A stretch of 64,000 bases of DNA from Oscillospiraceae bacterium (GCA_015067145.1 SVNA01000006.1:22798-86797), one strand, 5' to 3'. Shown: positions 53,808 through 62,611, numbered from the stretch's first letter. Numbers and translations: made by a program. Notes: generated from the sequence alone by a model not told the origin.

Positions 53808-54248
53808 CTACTGGTTTACTGTGATTTTTTCTACAACAAGGGATGCACCCTCGATTTTTACTATTCTGCACATTTCCCCTTTATTTATAACTGCATCGCT
53901 TTTTGCCTGCCATGCAAGGCCGCCGATTTTTGCACGGCCCGCACTGTCGGGAGAAATGTCACTTATCACCTCGGCATTTCTGCCGATGTACATATCCATA
54001 TTGGTCGGAGTTTTTTTGGTGAGGTATTTTGTGAGAACTGGCTTGGTGAAATACATTGTCACCACCGTAACCACTGCAAAGACCACTGCCTGCAGCACAA
54101 AGGCCTGCGGTGCAATCCACGCGATTATGGTGGACACCAGTGCCCCTGCTGCAAACCAGATGCTTGCGATATCGGTTGTGGCAACTTCAATGATGACAAA
54201 TACTATTGTAAGTGCCAGCCATATGTATACTAATGGAATTCCAAACAT
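53808..54248 (-). CDS. NfeD-like membrane protein
   Basis: The 146-residue short-type NfeD (NfeD1b-like) starts at 54248 ('MFGIPLVYIWLALTIVF') behind AAGGAGGG. It has three to four membrane helices and a C-terminal OB-fold ('DMYIGRNAEVISDISPDSAGRAKIGGLAWQAKS'). NfeD proteins pair with SPFH proteins in membrane quality control. First gene of the pair. Confidence 0.92.
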   Translation of the reverse strand: MFGIPLVYIWLALTIVFVIIEVATTDIASIWFAAGALVSTIIAWIAPQAFVLQAVVFAVVTVVTMYFTKPVLTKYLTKKTPTNMDMYIGRNAEVISDISPDSAGRAKIGGLAWQAKSDAVINKGEMCRIVKIEGASLVVEKITVNQ

Positions 54249-54352
54249 GGACGTATCCCTCCTTTTAACCATAAAGTATTCTGTTAACATAATATTACAA
54301 TATAACCTGTGCAAATTCAACTGTCACCGTATATCCGTGTATAACTGCAGGA

Positions 54353-54379
54353 TAAATTTTACACATGACGTAAAATTTA
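54353..54379. repeat. 10-bp-arm palindrome in NfeD-SGNH gap
   Basis: TAAATTTTAC/GTAAAATTTA arms separated by 7 bp in the 398-bp divergent gap 54249-54646. A second dyad (ATAACATTT/AAATGTTAT, about 54387-54407) follows. Either could be an operator or a minor RNA structure; no protein is encoded in the gap. Confidence 0.5.
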
Positions 54380-54494
54380 CAGCCTGATAACATTTTGGAA
54401 ATGTTATTTTAACAGCTTTATCACCTGTTGTGTGTATATTGTATACTATATTTTTAAAAATTAGGTGAAATTTTGTTCTTTGGTGCCGCAATCC

Positions 54495-54523
54495 TTGAAA
54501 AGCTGTGTTTTTTGTAGTAGAAT
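54495..54523 (+). promoter_or_regulatory. Promoter of SGNH hydrolase gene
   Basis: TTGAAA, 17-bp spacer and TAGAAT, 124 bp upstream of the TTG start. Confidence 0.6.
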
Positions 54524-54646
54524 AAACTTGCATATTGTGTCCGCATATATGTTTACAGCGGGCAAAAATGCTTAAAAATATTTTATAAACCGATTATTTT
54601 CTGAATTTATATATAGATTAAAAGTAAAAAGAAAGGGGTTTCAAAA

Positions 54647-55618
54647 TTGGCAAAGTATCTTTCTCCCGAAGCTAAGAAAAAACGTGCACGCCGCCGCAGA
54701 ATCCGCCGCACCGCCATGTTCGCCTGTCTGGCAGCATTTGTGCTGGTGGTAAGCTGGGGCATTGTGTCGGTAATCGAGCTTTTTTCACCAGGCGATGATG
54801 CTCCTAAGGATCTGGTTATAACACCTGCACCTACCACAGGGCTGCAGGCCAACGATTCTCTCAACGCAGAGGGCAAATGGAGCGAGCGTGTGGGACCTGT
54901 AAAACAGACCATCAACGATTTTGAGATTATCTCCCCTGACCACCGTATGCTGCAGCTGCCGGAAAACGGAAGCGTGGACCTTAGCTATTTTGAGGACGCT
55001 GTTTTTGTGGGCGACAGCCTTACAGACGGGCTGAGAATATACCACAGCATCGAAAACGCTGTTGCAAATATCGCAACCTTTGTATGCAACAAAAACCTGA
55101 CACCAAAAAGCTTTATCGAAGGTGTTATTCCTTTTGACTGGGGCAGAAAAACCCAGAACGGCATCGAGGCCATTGTTGAAGAAGACCCTGAAATTCTCTA
55201 TATCACCCTTGGCACCAACGCCATGACCTTTATGACCGACGAACAGTTCCTGTACTACTATGACCAGATGCTCTCCCAGCTGCAGGAACAGCTGCCTGAC
55301 GCACTGTTCTACGTCTGCAGCCTTACGCCTACCACCCAGGAAGCTGCCGCAAGAAGACCAATCTTCTCCTACGACCGCCTGTACACAGTAAACAATCAGG
55401 TGGCAAAGATGGCAAGCGAAAAGGGCATGCACTACATCAATCTTCACGAAGTGCTGGCCGGTGATGACGGTTACCTCAAACCTGAGTTTGACTCAGGGCT
55501 GGACGGCATCCACCTCAAACCTGCCGCCTACACCGAATGGGTGCAGTATCTTATGACACATACAGTGCACAGCAAGGATAACCCGTATATCCCCGGCAGC
55601 CCATACTATGTAGGATAA
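54647..55618 (+). CDS. Membrane-anchored SGNH/GDSL hydrolase
   Basis: The 323-residue protein uses a TTG start 6 bp after AAAGGGG. A strongly basic N-terminus ('KKKRARRRRIRR'), one membrane helix (about 24-45) and a linker precede an extracellular SGNH domain: 'FVGDSLTDGL' (S124), Asn in 'LGTNAMTF', and 'GLDGIHLKP' (Asp, His). This is the layout of Gram-positive surface glycan or peptidoglycan O-acyl esterases. Substrate not predictable. Confidence 0.88.
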   Translation: MAKYLSPEAKKKRARRRRIRRTAMFACLAAFVLVVSWGIVSVIELFSPGDDAPKDLVITPAPTTGLQANDSLNAEGKWSERVGPVKQTINDFEIISPDHRMLQLPENGSVDLSYFEDAVFVGDSLTDGLRIYHSIENAVANIATFVCNKNLTPKSFIEGVIPFDWGRKTQNGIEAIVEEDPEILYITLGTNAMTFMTDEQFLYYYDQMLSQLQEQLPDALFYVCSLTPTTQEAAARRPIFSYDRLYTVNNQVAKMASEKGMHYINLHEVLAGDDGYLKPEFDSGLDGIHLKPAAYTEWVQYLMTHTVHSKDNPYIPGSPYYVG

Positions 55619-55631
55619 AACACAAAAATTT

Positions 55632-55661
55632 AACGGACAGAGAAATCTGTCCGTTTTTTGT
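55632..55661 (+). terminator. Terminator after SGNH hydrolase gene
   Basis: AACGGACAGA/TCTGTCCGTT hairpin, GAAA loop, TTTTTTG tail. Confidence 0.93.
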
Positions 55662-55710
55662 TTTTTTGCAGACAATGTCTGCCCGATAATATATATCGCC
55701 AGTCCTTACA

Positions 55711-55738
55711 TAAAAAGGGCGGGTAAAAACCCACCCTT
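55711..55738 (-). terminator. Terminator after AIM24 gene
   Basis: On the minus strand AAGGGTGGG/CCCGCCCTT (one G-U pair) followed by TTTAT. Confidence 0.8.
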
Positions 55739-55763
55739 CACTGTTATACGTCAACAGCCTTTA

Positions 55764-56441
55764 TTAATTTCCTGTTGGAATATACGGTCTGATAACCGCT
55801 GCCACGCCGCTTATCGGCATTGTCTGCAGCCATACACGGCCAGGGCCTGTAACCACTGTGTTGAACAGTCCTTCGCCGCCGAGAAGTGCGTTTTTAAGAC
55901 CCGGCACTGTCTGGATATCCATGGAACAGGTTGATTCCATAGCCGCAAGATAGCCCGAATCCACTATGATTTTCTGGCCCGGTGCAAGGTCGTATTCCAC
56001 AACATGACCGTCAAACTCGGCAAAAGCTATACCCTTACCGCTGATTTTCTGCAGGATAAAGCCCTCGCCGCCGAAAAATCCCGATGCTACTTTTTTCTGG
56101 AAATGCACCGAGATGTTCACGCCGCTTTCCCCTGCCAGAAATGCTTTTTTCTGGAATATGTACTCCTTGCCCGGTGCTATTTCAAAGGCTCTTATCTGCC
56201 CCGGAAAGCTGGAGGCAAAAGCTATCATGCCCTCGCCCTGAGCAGTATAGCGGTTCTGGAACAGGTTTTCCCCTGCAAACATTCTGCCGAATGCTTTGCC
56301 AAGGCCGCCGCCTGTGGTGGTGTCCATCTTTATGTTGGGGCTCATCCAGCTCATGGCACCGCCCTCGGTAACCATTGTTTCTCCGTTTTCAAGGTAGCAG
56401 ATAACAACAGGCAATGTTTCGCCCTGTATTTCATATTTCAT
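55764..56441 (-). CDS. AIM24/TIGR00266 family protein
   Basis: The 225-residue beta-rich protein starts at 56441 ('MKYEIQGETLPVVICYL'), 6 bp after GGAGGAAA; the track start is 21 codons upstream. It shows the family pattern 'VTEGGAMSWMSPNIKMDT', 'GKEYIFQKKAFLAGESGV', 'VDSGYLAAMESTC' and 'GGEGLFNTVVTGPG'. The role is not established; homologues are linked to mitochondrial biogenesis in yeast and to nucleotide metabolism-independent stress in bacteria only loosely. Monocistronic. Confidence 0.9.
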   Translation of the reverse strand: MKYEIQGETLPVVICYLENGETMVTEGGAMSWMSPNIKMDTTTGGGLGKAFGRMFAGENLFQNRYTAQGEGMIAFASSFPGQIRAFEIAPGKEYIFQKKAFLAGESGVNISVHFQKKVASGFFGGEGFILQKISGKGIAFAEFDGHVVEYDLAPGQKIIVDSGYLAAMESTCSMDIQTVPGLKNALLGGEGLFNTVVTGPGRVWLQTMPISGVAAVIRPYIPTGN

Positions 56442-56617
56442 AGCATTTCCTCCTTTGTATATTCGACTGAAAATGTTAATGGAATGTTTTTTGTATGCCG
56501 ACACAATCTGTCTTGAGTCTTATTACACCACAAATTTGTGAAAATTCAGTGGTATGGCTTTTGCAACACAGACTGCTGTATGTGAACTGCAGTGGCGAAC
56601 ACAGTTCGCCTTTATAT

Positions 56618-56880
56618 GTACTTTTGACACCAAAAGTACCAAAAGTGGTGCTGATTGCGATGCAGCAAAAAGTCTTTCAGACTTTTTTCATAGGGGGCTT
56701 TGCCCCTCCATGACGCATTTTTTCACGACGAGGCGTGAAAAAATCAGCTGTCACCCCCATAGATGACGGCAGGTTATGCCATTCGGCAGCCTTGCCATAT
56801 TATAGTCAGCCGACCTTTGACGCGGCCGCAGATTGTTGTTTGGGGATGCTCCGCTCCCCAAGCCCCTTGAATGTATCCTT
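56618..56880 (+). repeat. Mosaic hairpin repeat, copy D
   Basis: A diverged full-length copy. The GATTGCGATGCAGC core and the TTTTTTCACG/CGTGAAAAAA hairpin arms are kept, but the loop differs; the second hairpin is GGGGC/GCCCC with TTT instead of GGGGAGT/ACTCCCC; and the tail hairpin is TTGGGGA/TCCCCAA. Stems are maintained while sequences change. It lies in the 464-bp gap between the AIM24 and exonuclease genes, just after a GGCGAAC/GTTCGCC hairpin (56594-56610). Confidence 0.85.
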
Positions 56881-56905
56881 ATAATATTGTATCAAATCTC
56901 ATACC

Positions 56906-57658
56906 CTACAGGTCAATCTCAAGTCCTACAGGACAGTGGTCGCTGCCCATAATGTCGGACAGGATATATGTATCGCTTATTTTATCCTTTATTCTGTCGC
57001 TGATAACAAAATAGTCGATACGCCAGCCGATGTTCTTTTCCCTTGCCTTACGCATATAGCTCCACCAGGAATAGGCCACAGTGTCGGGGTGCTGCCAGCG
57101 GAAGGTATCCACAAAGCCGCTGTCCAGAAGTTCTGTAAACTTTGCCCTTTCCTCGTCGGAAAAACCCGCACTGCGTCGGTTTGTCTTTGGGTTTTTAATA
57201 TCTATTTCTTCGTGTGCACAGTTAAGGTCACCGCAGTAGATAACAGGCTTTACTGCATCAAGTGTTTTTATGTACTGACGCAAGGCATCCTCCCACTGCA
57301 TACGGTAATCAAGGCGTGCCAGTTCTCTCTGGGCATTTGGGGTGTAGACATTGAGCAGATAAAAATCGTCATACTCAAGGGTGATTGCCCTGCCCTCGTG
57401 GTCGTGTTCGTCAACACCTATGCCGTACCGCACGCTGAGTGGCTCTTTCTTCGCAAAAACCGCTGTGCCGCTGTAGCCTTTTTTATCGGCAGAATACCAG
57501 TACTGATAATAGCCCTCGGGGGTAAAATCCGCCTGACCCGGCTGCATCTTGCTCTCCTGAATGGCAAAAAAATCTGCGTCCAGCTCTTTAAAAACTTCGC
57601 TGAAGCCCTTGTCCAGACAGGCACGGAAGCCGTTTACGTTCCAGGATATAAATTTCAT
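56906..57658 (-). CDS. xth: Exodeoxyribonuclease III (AP endonuclease)
   Basis: The 250-residue enzyme of the EEP superfamily cleaves DNA at abasic sites and degrades 3' ends. Motifs: 'MKFISWNVNGFRA' (Asn), 'IQESKMQ' (catalytic Glu), 'VYTPNA', 'GDLNCAHEEID' (Asp, Asn) and 'GSDHCPVGLEI' (Asp, His). Repair role. Confidence 0.96.
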   Translation of the reverse strand: MKFISWNVNGFRACLDKGFSEVFKELDADFFAIQESKMQPGQADFTPEGYYQYWYSADKKGYSGTAVFAKKEPLSVRYGIGVDEHDHEGRAITLEYDDFYLLNVYTPNAQRELARLDYRMQWEDALRQYIKTLDAVKPVIYCGDLNCAHEEIDIKNPKTNRRSAGFSDEERAKFTELLDSGFVDTFRWQHPDTVAYSWWSYMRKAREKNIGWRIDYFVISDRIKDKISDTYILSDIMGSDHCPVGLEIDL

Positions 57659-57793
57659 ATACTTTTCCTCTTTTTCTGCTTTCTGATTTTATTGTCTGAC
57701 AGGCGGTCTTATTCAGAACAAACCTTCACCGCCGCTGTTATCATTTTTCTGATTATATCATACCGCATTTTCCGACACTTTTCCATGACTTTA

Positions 57794-58636
57794 TCACATT
57801 TCTCTGTGCTGCTTTCTCTCCACCCTTATTTTATTAAGCAGTGCACCGCACAGCAGGATATTCATACACATATACAGCCATAGCAGAAACAGCATAACCG
57901 CCCCAAAAGAGCCGTACAGTGCCGAATAACCGGAAAAACATCTGATATACACCGAATACCCAAAGGAGTAAACTATCCACCCTGCCGCAGCCATAGCTGC
58001 TCCCACCAGCTGATTTTTAAAGCTGAGTGCACTTTTTGCCAGCCCTTTGTATGCCGTTGCAAACAACACTGTGAGTGCAGCAAAAAAGATTATATTTCTC
58101 AGATTGAGCAGCACAAGCAGCAGCTGTGCCCGCTGTCCCAGCAAGCTGCGAAGCAGGTTTTCCAGCGGAGAAGCAAAAACCAGCAGTGCAAAGCTGAGCA
58201 CCACCACGCTGATTATTACAATGGCATACCACACCGAACGGATGGCAAGCTGAATTATATTGTATTCTTCCTTGTAATCGTAGATAACATTTATGCCGTC
58301 GGCAATGCTGCGTATTCCTTTGGTTGCCGCCCACAGAAGAAACACCATGGTCAGCGATGCCAGCGGCACGGTGGAGCGTGAGGATATCTCCTGCACAAAT
58401 TCTGCCAGCTGCCCTGAAACGTTTTCGGTGAACACCTGTGCCATCATGGCTCTGATGCCTATTATATCCAGCGGAGCAAAAGCTCCCAGCAGTATAATGC
58501 CCAGCATCACCAGGGGCACTGCGGACAGCACCACAAAAAAAGCTGCCTCGGCACTGTAGGCCGCTATGTGACAGCCGTCGTACTGTTTTTTTATACCCCA
58601 GCTGTATTTTATTGCCTTTATAATTTTCTCTTTCAT
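57794..58636 (-). CDS. YihY/BrkB-family membrane protein
   Basis: The 280-residue protein has six membrane helices and the YihY (virulence factor BrkB) hallmarks 'AAYSAEAAFFVVLSAVPLVML' near the N-terminus and 'YGSFGAVMLFLLWLYMCMNILLCGALLN' near the end. Once mis-annotated as RNase BN. Function unknown. Confidence 0.9.
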   Translation of the reverse strand: MKEKIIKAIKYSWGIKKQYDGCHIAAYSAEAAFFVVLSAVPLVMLGIILLGAFAPLDIIGIRAMMAQVFTENVSGQLAEFVQEISSRSTVPLASLTMVFLLWAATKGIRSIADGINVIYDYKEEYNIIQLAIRSVWYAIVIISVVVLSFALLVFASPLENLLRSLLGQRAQLLLVLLNLRNIIFFAALTVLFATAYKGLAKSALSFKNQLVGAAMAAAGWIVYSFGYSVYIRCFSGYSALYGSFGAVMLFLLWLYMCMNILLCGALLNKIRVERKQHREM

Positions 58637-58742
58637 CCTTTGTCCGCCCCTTGCTGTATGCTACAGATAGTTTTGCACAGAATTGTAATTATAAAATCAA
58701 TTTTATCTATAGTATGCACGGGCACTGTAATCTATGAAAAAG

Positions 58743-58776
58743 AAAAAACCCCAGGGCTGTTGCCCCGGGGCTTTTT
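58743..58776 (-). terminator. Terminator of symporter gene
   Basis: On the minus strand CCCCGGGGC/GCCCTGGGG (one G-U pair) with a 4-nt loop and six T residues; 47 bp past the stop codon. Confidence 0.9.
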
Positions 58777-58822
58777 ATCATCAAAACAATATCAAATTGT
58801 TTTTTAACAGAATACCAGGTTA

Positions 58823-60043
58823 TTATTTAACCTTTTCTTCTTCCCATTTAGTAACACAGATGGAGCAAGCGATGTCGCCTGTAACGTTGAGACATGTACG
58901 GCCCATATCGAAGAGACGGTCTACGCCGTAGATGATCATGATCATGTTTACGTCGATGCCCATTGCTGTGAGAACCATTGCCAGCATAATCATACCAGCA
59001 CCGGAAACGCCTGCTGTACCGATGGAAGCAAGTGTTGCTGTAACAACGATTGTTACCATCTGTGCGATGCCAAGTTCAACGCCTGCGAGGGATGCAAGGA
59101 ATACTGTAGCAACACACTGGTAGATTGCTGTACCGTCCATGTTAACTGTTGCACCAAGTGGCAGAACAAATGCGGAGATGTCTTTGTCTGCACCAAGTTT
59201 TTCTGCACAGTCTTTGGAAACAGGAAGTGTAGCTGCGGAGGATGTGGATGTGAAAGCAAACATCATAGCTGCAAATGCACCTTTGAAGAATGCGATTGGG
59301 CTCATGTTTGCAAATACTTTAGCAGAGAGGGAGTAAACAACAACTGCGTGTACTATGTAGCCGATGTATGCACAGAGGAGAACAAGTGCGAGAGAACCAA
59401 GGATTTCTGCACCCTGTGTTGCAACAACCCAAGCCATCATTGTGAAAACGCCGATTGGGGAGAGGCTGATGATGAACTCCATAAGTTTGTTGATAACTTC
59501 GTTGAAGGAAGCAACAACATCTCTTGCAAGTTTGCCTTTTTCGCCTGCTGCCATGATGGAACCGCCAAGCATAAGAGCAATAATGATAACCTGAAGCATG
59601 TTAGCAGAGTGGAATGCACTCCACATATTGTCCGGGAACATGCCAACAAGTGTGTCCATAAAGTTAGCGGATGTTGCTTTTGTCCATTCTGCACCTTCTT
59701 CAAGGGCAAGTGTAGGGAAGAGGCCTGCACCGTTGAAGATGTTAGCGAATACAAGACCGATTACACAGGCGATAGCTGTGGAAACGAGGAAGTAAGCCAG
59801 TGTTTTCCAGCCAACGGAACCAACTTTTTTCATATCGTCCATAGAGAGGATACCGTCAATCATAGACAGAAGCACTACAGGAACAACGATGAACTTGAGA
59901 AGGTTAACAAATATTGTACCGAATGGTTTAAGGTAAGCTGTTGTAAATGCTGCCATGCCTGTCATGCCGCATACAAGACCAACAACAATACCGAGAATAA
60001 GTGCGATTAAAATTTGCATTGGTAAGCTGATTTTCTTTGTCAT
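58823..60043 (-). CDS. Dicarboxylate/amino acid:cation symporter (DAACS family)
   Basis: The 406-residue transporter has eight membrane helices with re-entrant hairpins carrying 'FTSTSSAATLPVS' (HP1) and 'GATVNMDGTAIYQ' (helix 7, NMDGT), the signatures of GltP/GltT/SstT/DctA proteins. 'GVDRLFDMGRTCLNVTGD' (helix 8, Asp and Arg/Asn) fits a glutamate/aspartate or serine/threonine carrier; the exact substrate is unclear. Its promoter overlaps a perfect operator-like palindrome. Confidence 0.94.
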   Translation of the reverse strand: MTKKISLPMQILIALILGIVVGLVCGMTGMAAFTTAYLKPFGTIFVNLLKFIVVPVVLLSMIDGILSMDDMKKVGSVGWKTLAYFLVSTAIACVIGLVFANIFNGAGLFPTLALEEGAEWTKATSANFMDTLVGMFPDNMWSAFHSANMLQVIIIALMLGGSIMAAGEKGKLARDVVASFNEVINKLMEFIISLSPIGVFTMMAWVVATQGAEILGSLALVLLCAYIGYIVHAVVVYSLSAKVFANMSPIAFFKGAFAAMMFAFTSTSSAATLPVSKDCAEKLGADKDISAFVLPLGATVNMDGTAIYQCVATVFLASLAGVELGIAQMVTIVVTATLASIGTAGVSGAGMIMLAMVLTAMGIDVNMIMIIYGVDRLFDMGRTCLNVTGDIACSICVTKWEEEKVK

Positions 60044-60082
60044 ATTTAATCTCCTTTTTAGTAGAATTTTAACCTGTGCCCT

Positions 60083-60111
60083 ATTATAACAGACAAACTT
60101 TAGTTTGTAAA
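60083..60111 (-). promoter_or_regulatory. Promoter with embedded operator of DAACS symporter
   Basis: On the minus strand TTTACA, 17-bp spacer and TATAAT. The spacer holds most of the palindrome ACAAACTTTAGTTTGT (60093-60108), and a second AACTTTAGTTT half-match occurs at about 60137-60147, about 40 bp upstream. The arrangement is that of repressor sites. The rest of the 375-bp gap to the NifX-like gene is AT-rich with no further clear feature. Confidence 0.65.
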
Positions 60112-60418
60112 GTAAATTCTTGAATTTAATATTGCGAACTTTAGTTTATTTTTTTAAATTTAGCTACAAAATTTATTTTTTTAATTAGAAATGGGGTTTT
60201 TCACCTTTTTAAAAGGTCGATATCCCCCCAAAAAACTTAATTTATTTAGAATTTGTTCATAATTTATTAAAATTTGTTTACAAATCACATCTGCAACAAT
60301 TATCCATGTGTCGTGATTGTTTTTTCAATATATTTCCCTTTGCTGTTGATTTTTATTTTCGCCGGTGCTAATATATACACAGACAACACGCTCTTTATGC
60401 ATTTTCAAGGAGGTAAGT

Positions 60419-60808
60419 ATGAGAAAAATTGCAGTCAGCTATGCTGGCGGTATAGTGGCAGATGTATGCCAGATGCAGCCTCAGTTTAAAATATACTCCT
60501 TCAAAGGGGACTATATGTCGGGTATCCAGGTGGTATCCGCCGCCAATAACAGCGAGAACGACATCTATAACTTTCTAAAAAACCAAAAAGTAAAGGTGCT
60601 TATCTGCGATTCCATCGCACCTCTTTTTGCACAGATGCTGGAGACCCGTCTGCACATCGAGGTTTACGGCGGTGTTTCGGGGGATGCAGACAGTGCCGCA
60701 GTGGGATATGTTGCAGGCACGCTGGATTTTGAACCCAATATGCACAGCACAGAAATTGAACATCACCACAGTGTAAGCGGCCATGGTCATGAGCACAGTG
60801 TGGATTGA
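60419..60808 (+). CDS. NifX/NifB-type metal-cofactor-binding protein
   Basis: The 129-residue protein starts at 60419 ('MRKIAVSYAGGIVADV') after CAAGGAGG; the track start is 18 codons upstream. It has the RNase H-like fold of the dinitrogenase iron-molybdenum cofactor family ('ENDIYNFLKNQKVKVLICDSIAPLFAQML', 'YGGVSGDADSAAVGYVAG'). The C-terminus is His-rich ('EHHHSVSGHGHEHS'), likely metal-binding. Diazotrophy is not implied; these small proteins occur in many anaerobes. The DUF5714 gene follows. Confidence 0.85.
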   Translation: MRKIAVSYAGGIVADVCQMQPQFKIYSFKGDYMSGIQVVSAANNSENDIYNFLKNQKVKVLICDSIAPLFAQMLETRLHIEVYGGVSGDADSAAVGYVAGTLDFEPNMHSTEIEHHHSVSGHGHEHSVD

Positions 60809-60979
60809 TTTTATATACCAAAACAATACGGTGTAAAATCCTGACCTGACAGATGCAGCATTTCCATACAGCTTTAATTGGGAAAACCGCAATTCTGCCG
60901 TCACAACTCAACACAACATCAATATACCACATCAGCAGCATATAATCTGATGTGGTATTGTTTTAAAAGGAACAATAAT

Positions 60980-61528
60980 ATGACCTGTGAAAAAATAATC
61001 CTCTTCTGCCTTAAGGAAAAAAGCAGAAATCCTCTTGAGATACTGGAAAAACTCATGTCCTCTCCCTCCTGCCCTATGCACGGGCCAATCCACCATTTTC
61101 TTGTGGGTGCAAGTTTGCTGACCGCATATAAAAATGCAGGGGGCGAGCTTGACCTGCCATCCGCCCTCAAAGAGATGTACAGCCGTTCCTCCCTTGTTCC
61201 CGGCGGTGCCTGCGGCAACTGGGGTGCCTGCGGCGGAGCAATAAGCACAGGGATGTTTGTTTCCATCGTCACAGGGGCTTCTCCCCTCAGCATGGAAAGC
61301 TGGGGGCTTGCCAACCGAATGACCGCCGCTGCTCTAAATGCAATAGGCAACGTAAACGGCCCCCGCTGCTGTAAGAGAGACTGCTGTCTTGCAATACTTT
61401 CTGCAGTAAAATTCTGCAGGGATAATCTGGGCATCAATATGGAGAGCCACACTGTAAAATGCAGCCGCTCTGCACAGAACAAACAGTGCATCGGTACAAG
61501 ATGCCCGTTTTACAAAACCGGAGCTTAG
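60980..61528 (+). CDS. DUF5714 cysteine-rich protein
   Basis: The 182-residue protein starts at 60980 ('MTCEKIILFCLKEKS'); the track start is 34 codons earlier. It is rich in Cys: 'SSPSCPMHGPIHHFLVG', 'PGGACGNWGACGGAISTG', 'GPRCCKRDCC', 'VKCSRSAQNKQCIGTRCPF'. The 'GACGNWGACGGA' core is typical of DUF5714, a family often found with radical SAM or corrinoid proteins in anaerobes. It follows the NifX-like gene by 171 bp on the same strand. Function unknown; metal- or Fe-S binding is likely. Confidence 0.8.
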   Translation: MTCEKIILFCLKEKSRNPLEILEKLMSSPSCPMHGPIHHFLVGASLLTAYKNAGGELDLPSALKEMYSRSSLVPGGACGNWGACGGAISTGMFVSIVTGASPLSMESWGLANRMTAAALNAIGNVNGPRCCKRDCCLAILSAVKFCRDNLGINMESHTVKCSRSAQNKQCIGTRCPFYKTGA

Positions 61529-61592
61529 TGTATATCGCAAAAATACGGCATATTACACGCTGCCCGTGCCATTTACATACTCTGAAAAAACA

Positions 61593-61630
61593 GATAACCG
61601 CAGAAAAGAAACTCTTTTCTGCGGTTGTTT
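61593..61630. terminator. Bidirectional terminator between DUF5714 and 5S rRNA
   Basis: AACCGCAGAAAAG/CTTTTCTGCGGTT hairpin with T-runs on both sides; ends the DUF5714 transcript and, on the minus strand, the 5S rRNA transcript. Confidence 0.9.
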
Positions 61631-61646
61631 TTCTGCAAAATAAAAA

Positions 61647-61762
61647 GCCAGCACCACCCTATCTTCCCGGGACGTCTCCATCCAAGTATTTTCGGCACTG
61701 CTCAGTTTAACTACTGTGTTCGGAATGGGAACAGGTGGGACCTGAGTGCTATCGGCACTGAC
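61647..61762 (-). rRNA. rrf: 5S ribosomal RNA, solitary gene
   Basis: On the minus strand the sequence follows the bacterial 5S consensus: 'GCCGATAGC', 'CCACCTGTTCCCATTCCGAACACAG' loop region (in part) and 'AGTTAAACTG', closing with 'GGTGGTGCTGGC'. The ends pair as helix I (GTCAGTGCC with GGTGCTGGC). Length about 116 nt. No 16S or 23S rRNA is within the window on either side, so this gene stands alone. Confidence 0.95.
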
Positions 61763-61791
61763 TGTATAGGCTGTCCTGTGACAGCTGTATT

Positions 61792-61820
61792 AATATAGCA
61801 TAAAAAGGGCAGTTTGTCCA
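61792..61820 (-). promoter_or_regulatory. Promoter of the 5S rRNA gene
   Basis: On the minus strand TGGACA, 17-bp spacer and TATATT, placing transcription start about 20-25 nt before mature 5S. Confidence 0.7.
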
Positions 61821-61921
61821 GTATTTTTTTGATATTTGCCGCGGAATATGATATGATAGTATAAGTAATATACCGAAATGATAACCGAAGATACAATCCA
61901 TTTATAAAAAGGAGAAAAGAT

Positions 61922-62599
61922 ATGAAAACAATAGGTATGCTTGTAGCAGTGGAAATAAAAGCCGTGCTGGACCGTTACGGCGACAACCTGTGCGAAAAGG
62001 AGATTGCAGGCTATCGTATTCTGGAGTACAAAACTCCTGATTACAACCTTATCATCGCCAAATGCGGTGCAGGCGAAATTGCTGCAGCAGGCGGCACACA
62101 GTTTCTCATCAGCGAGTATAAGGTGGATATGATTATAAACTTTGGTGTTGTAGGCGGCCTTACAGCCGAAATGGCAAAAACCAAAACCTGTGTTGTTGAA
62201 CAGGTTGTTCACTACGATTTTGACACCAGTGCAGTTGACGACTGGGAGGTTGGCCGATACGCCGAATATCCTACAGTTTATCTGCCTGCAACAAAAGCTC
62301 TTGTGGACAGGGCAATCGCTATCAATCCTGAGCTTATGCCTGTAATCTGTGCATCGGGGGATAAATTTATTGCCGACCCGCAGAAAAAAGCAGAGCTCAA
62401 CCGACAGTTCGGTGCAAAAATCTGCGAGATGGAAGCTGCAGGCATTGTGCTTATCTGCAACCGCAACAACGTGCCATGTCTGCTTATAAAAAGCGTTTCC
62501 GACAGCATCGAGGGCGGTGCAGAGGAATTCCGCAGCACAATCAACGAAGCCGCCGCCATGTGTCTTGATATTGCGGATAAAATTATCAAAGAGCTTTAG
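61922..62599 (+). CDS. 5'-methylthioadenosine/S-adenosylhomocysteine nucleosidase family
   Basis: The 225-residue nucleoside phosphorylase-fold protein resembles MTAN (Pfs): 'IIAKCGAGEIAAAGGTQFLI', 'INFGVVGGLTAEM', 'CEMEAAGIVLICNRNNVPCLLIKSVSDSI' (catalytic Glu and Asp). It hydrolyses adenine from MTA, SAH or 5'-deoxyadenosine, recycling products of radical SAM and methyl transfer. AAAAGGAG precedes the ATG. The first motif is shorter than in Pfs proper, so a related purine nucleosidase cannot be excluded. Confidence 0.85.
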   Translation: MKTIGMLVAVEIKAVLDRYGDNLCEKEIAGYRILEYKTPDYNLIIAKCGAGEIAAAGGTQFLISEYKVDMIINFGVVGGLTAEMAKTKTCVVEQVVHYDFDTSAVDDWEVGRYAEYPTVYLPATKALVDRAIAINPELMPVICASGDKFIADPQKKAELNRQFGAKICEMEAAGIVLICNRNNVPCLLIKSVSDSIEGGAEEFRSTINEAAAMCLDIADKIIKEL

Positions 62600-62611
62600 T
62601 ATGTAATTATA

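Noticed and set aside
60419-60808. NifX-like gene as evidence of nitrogen fixation
   Set aside because: No nif structural genes are present, and this small family is widespread in non-diazotrophic anaerobes.
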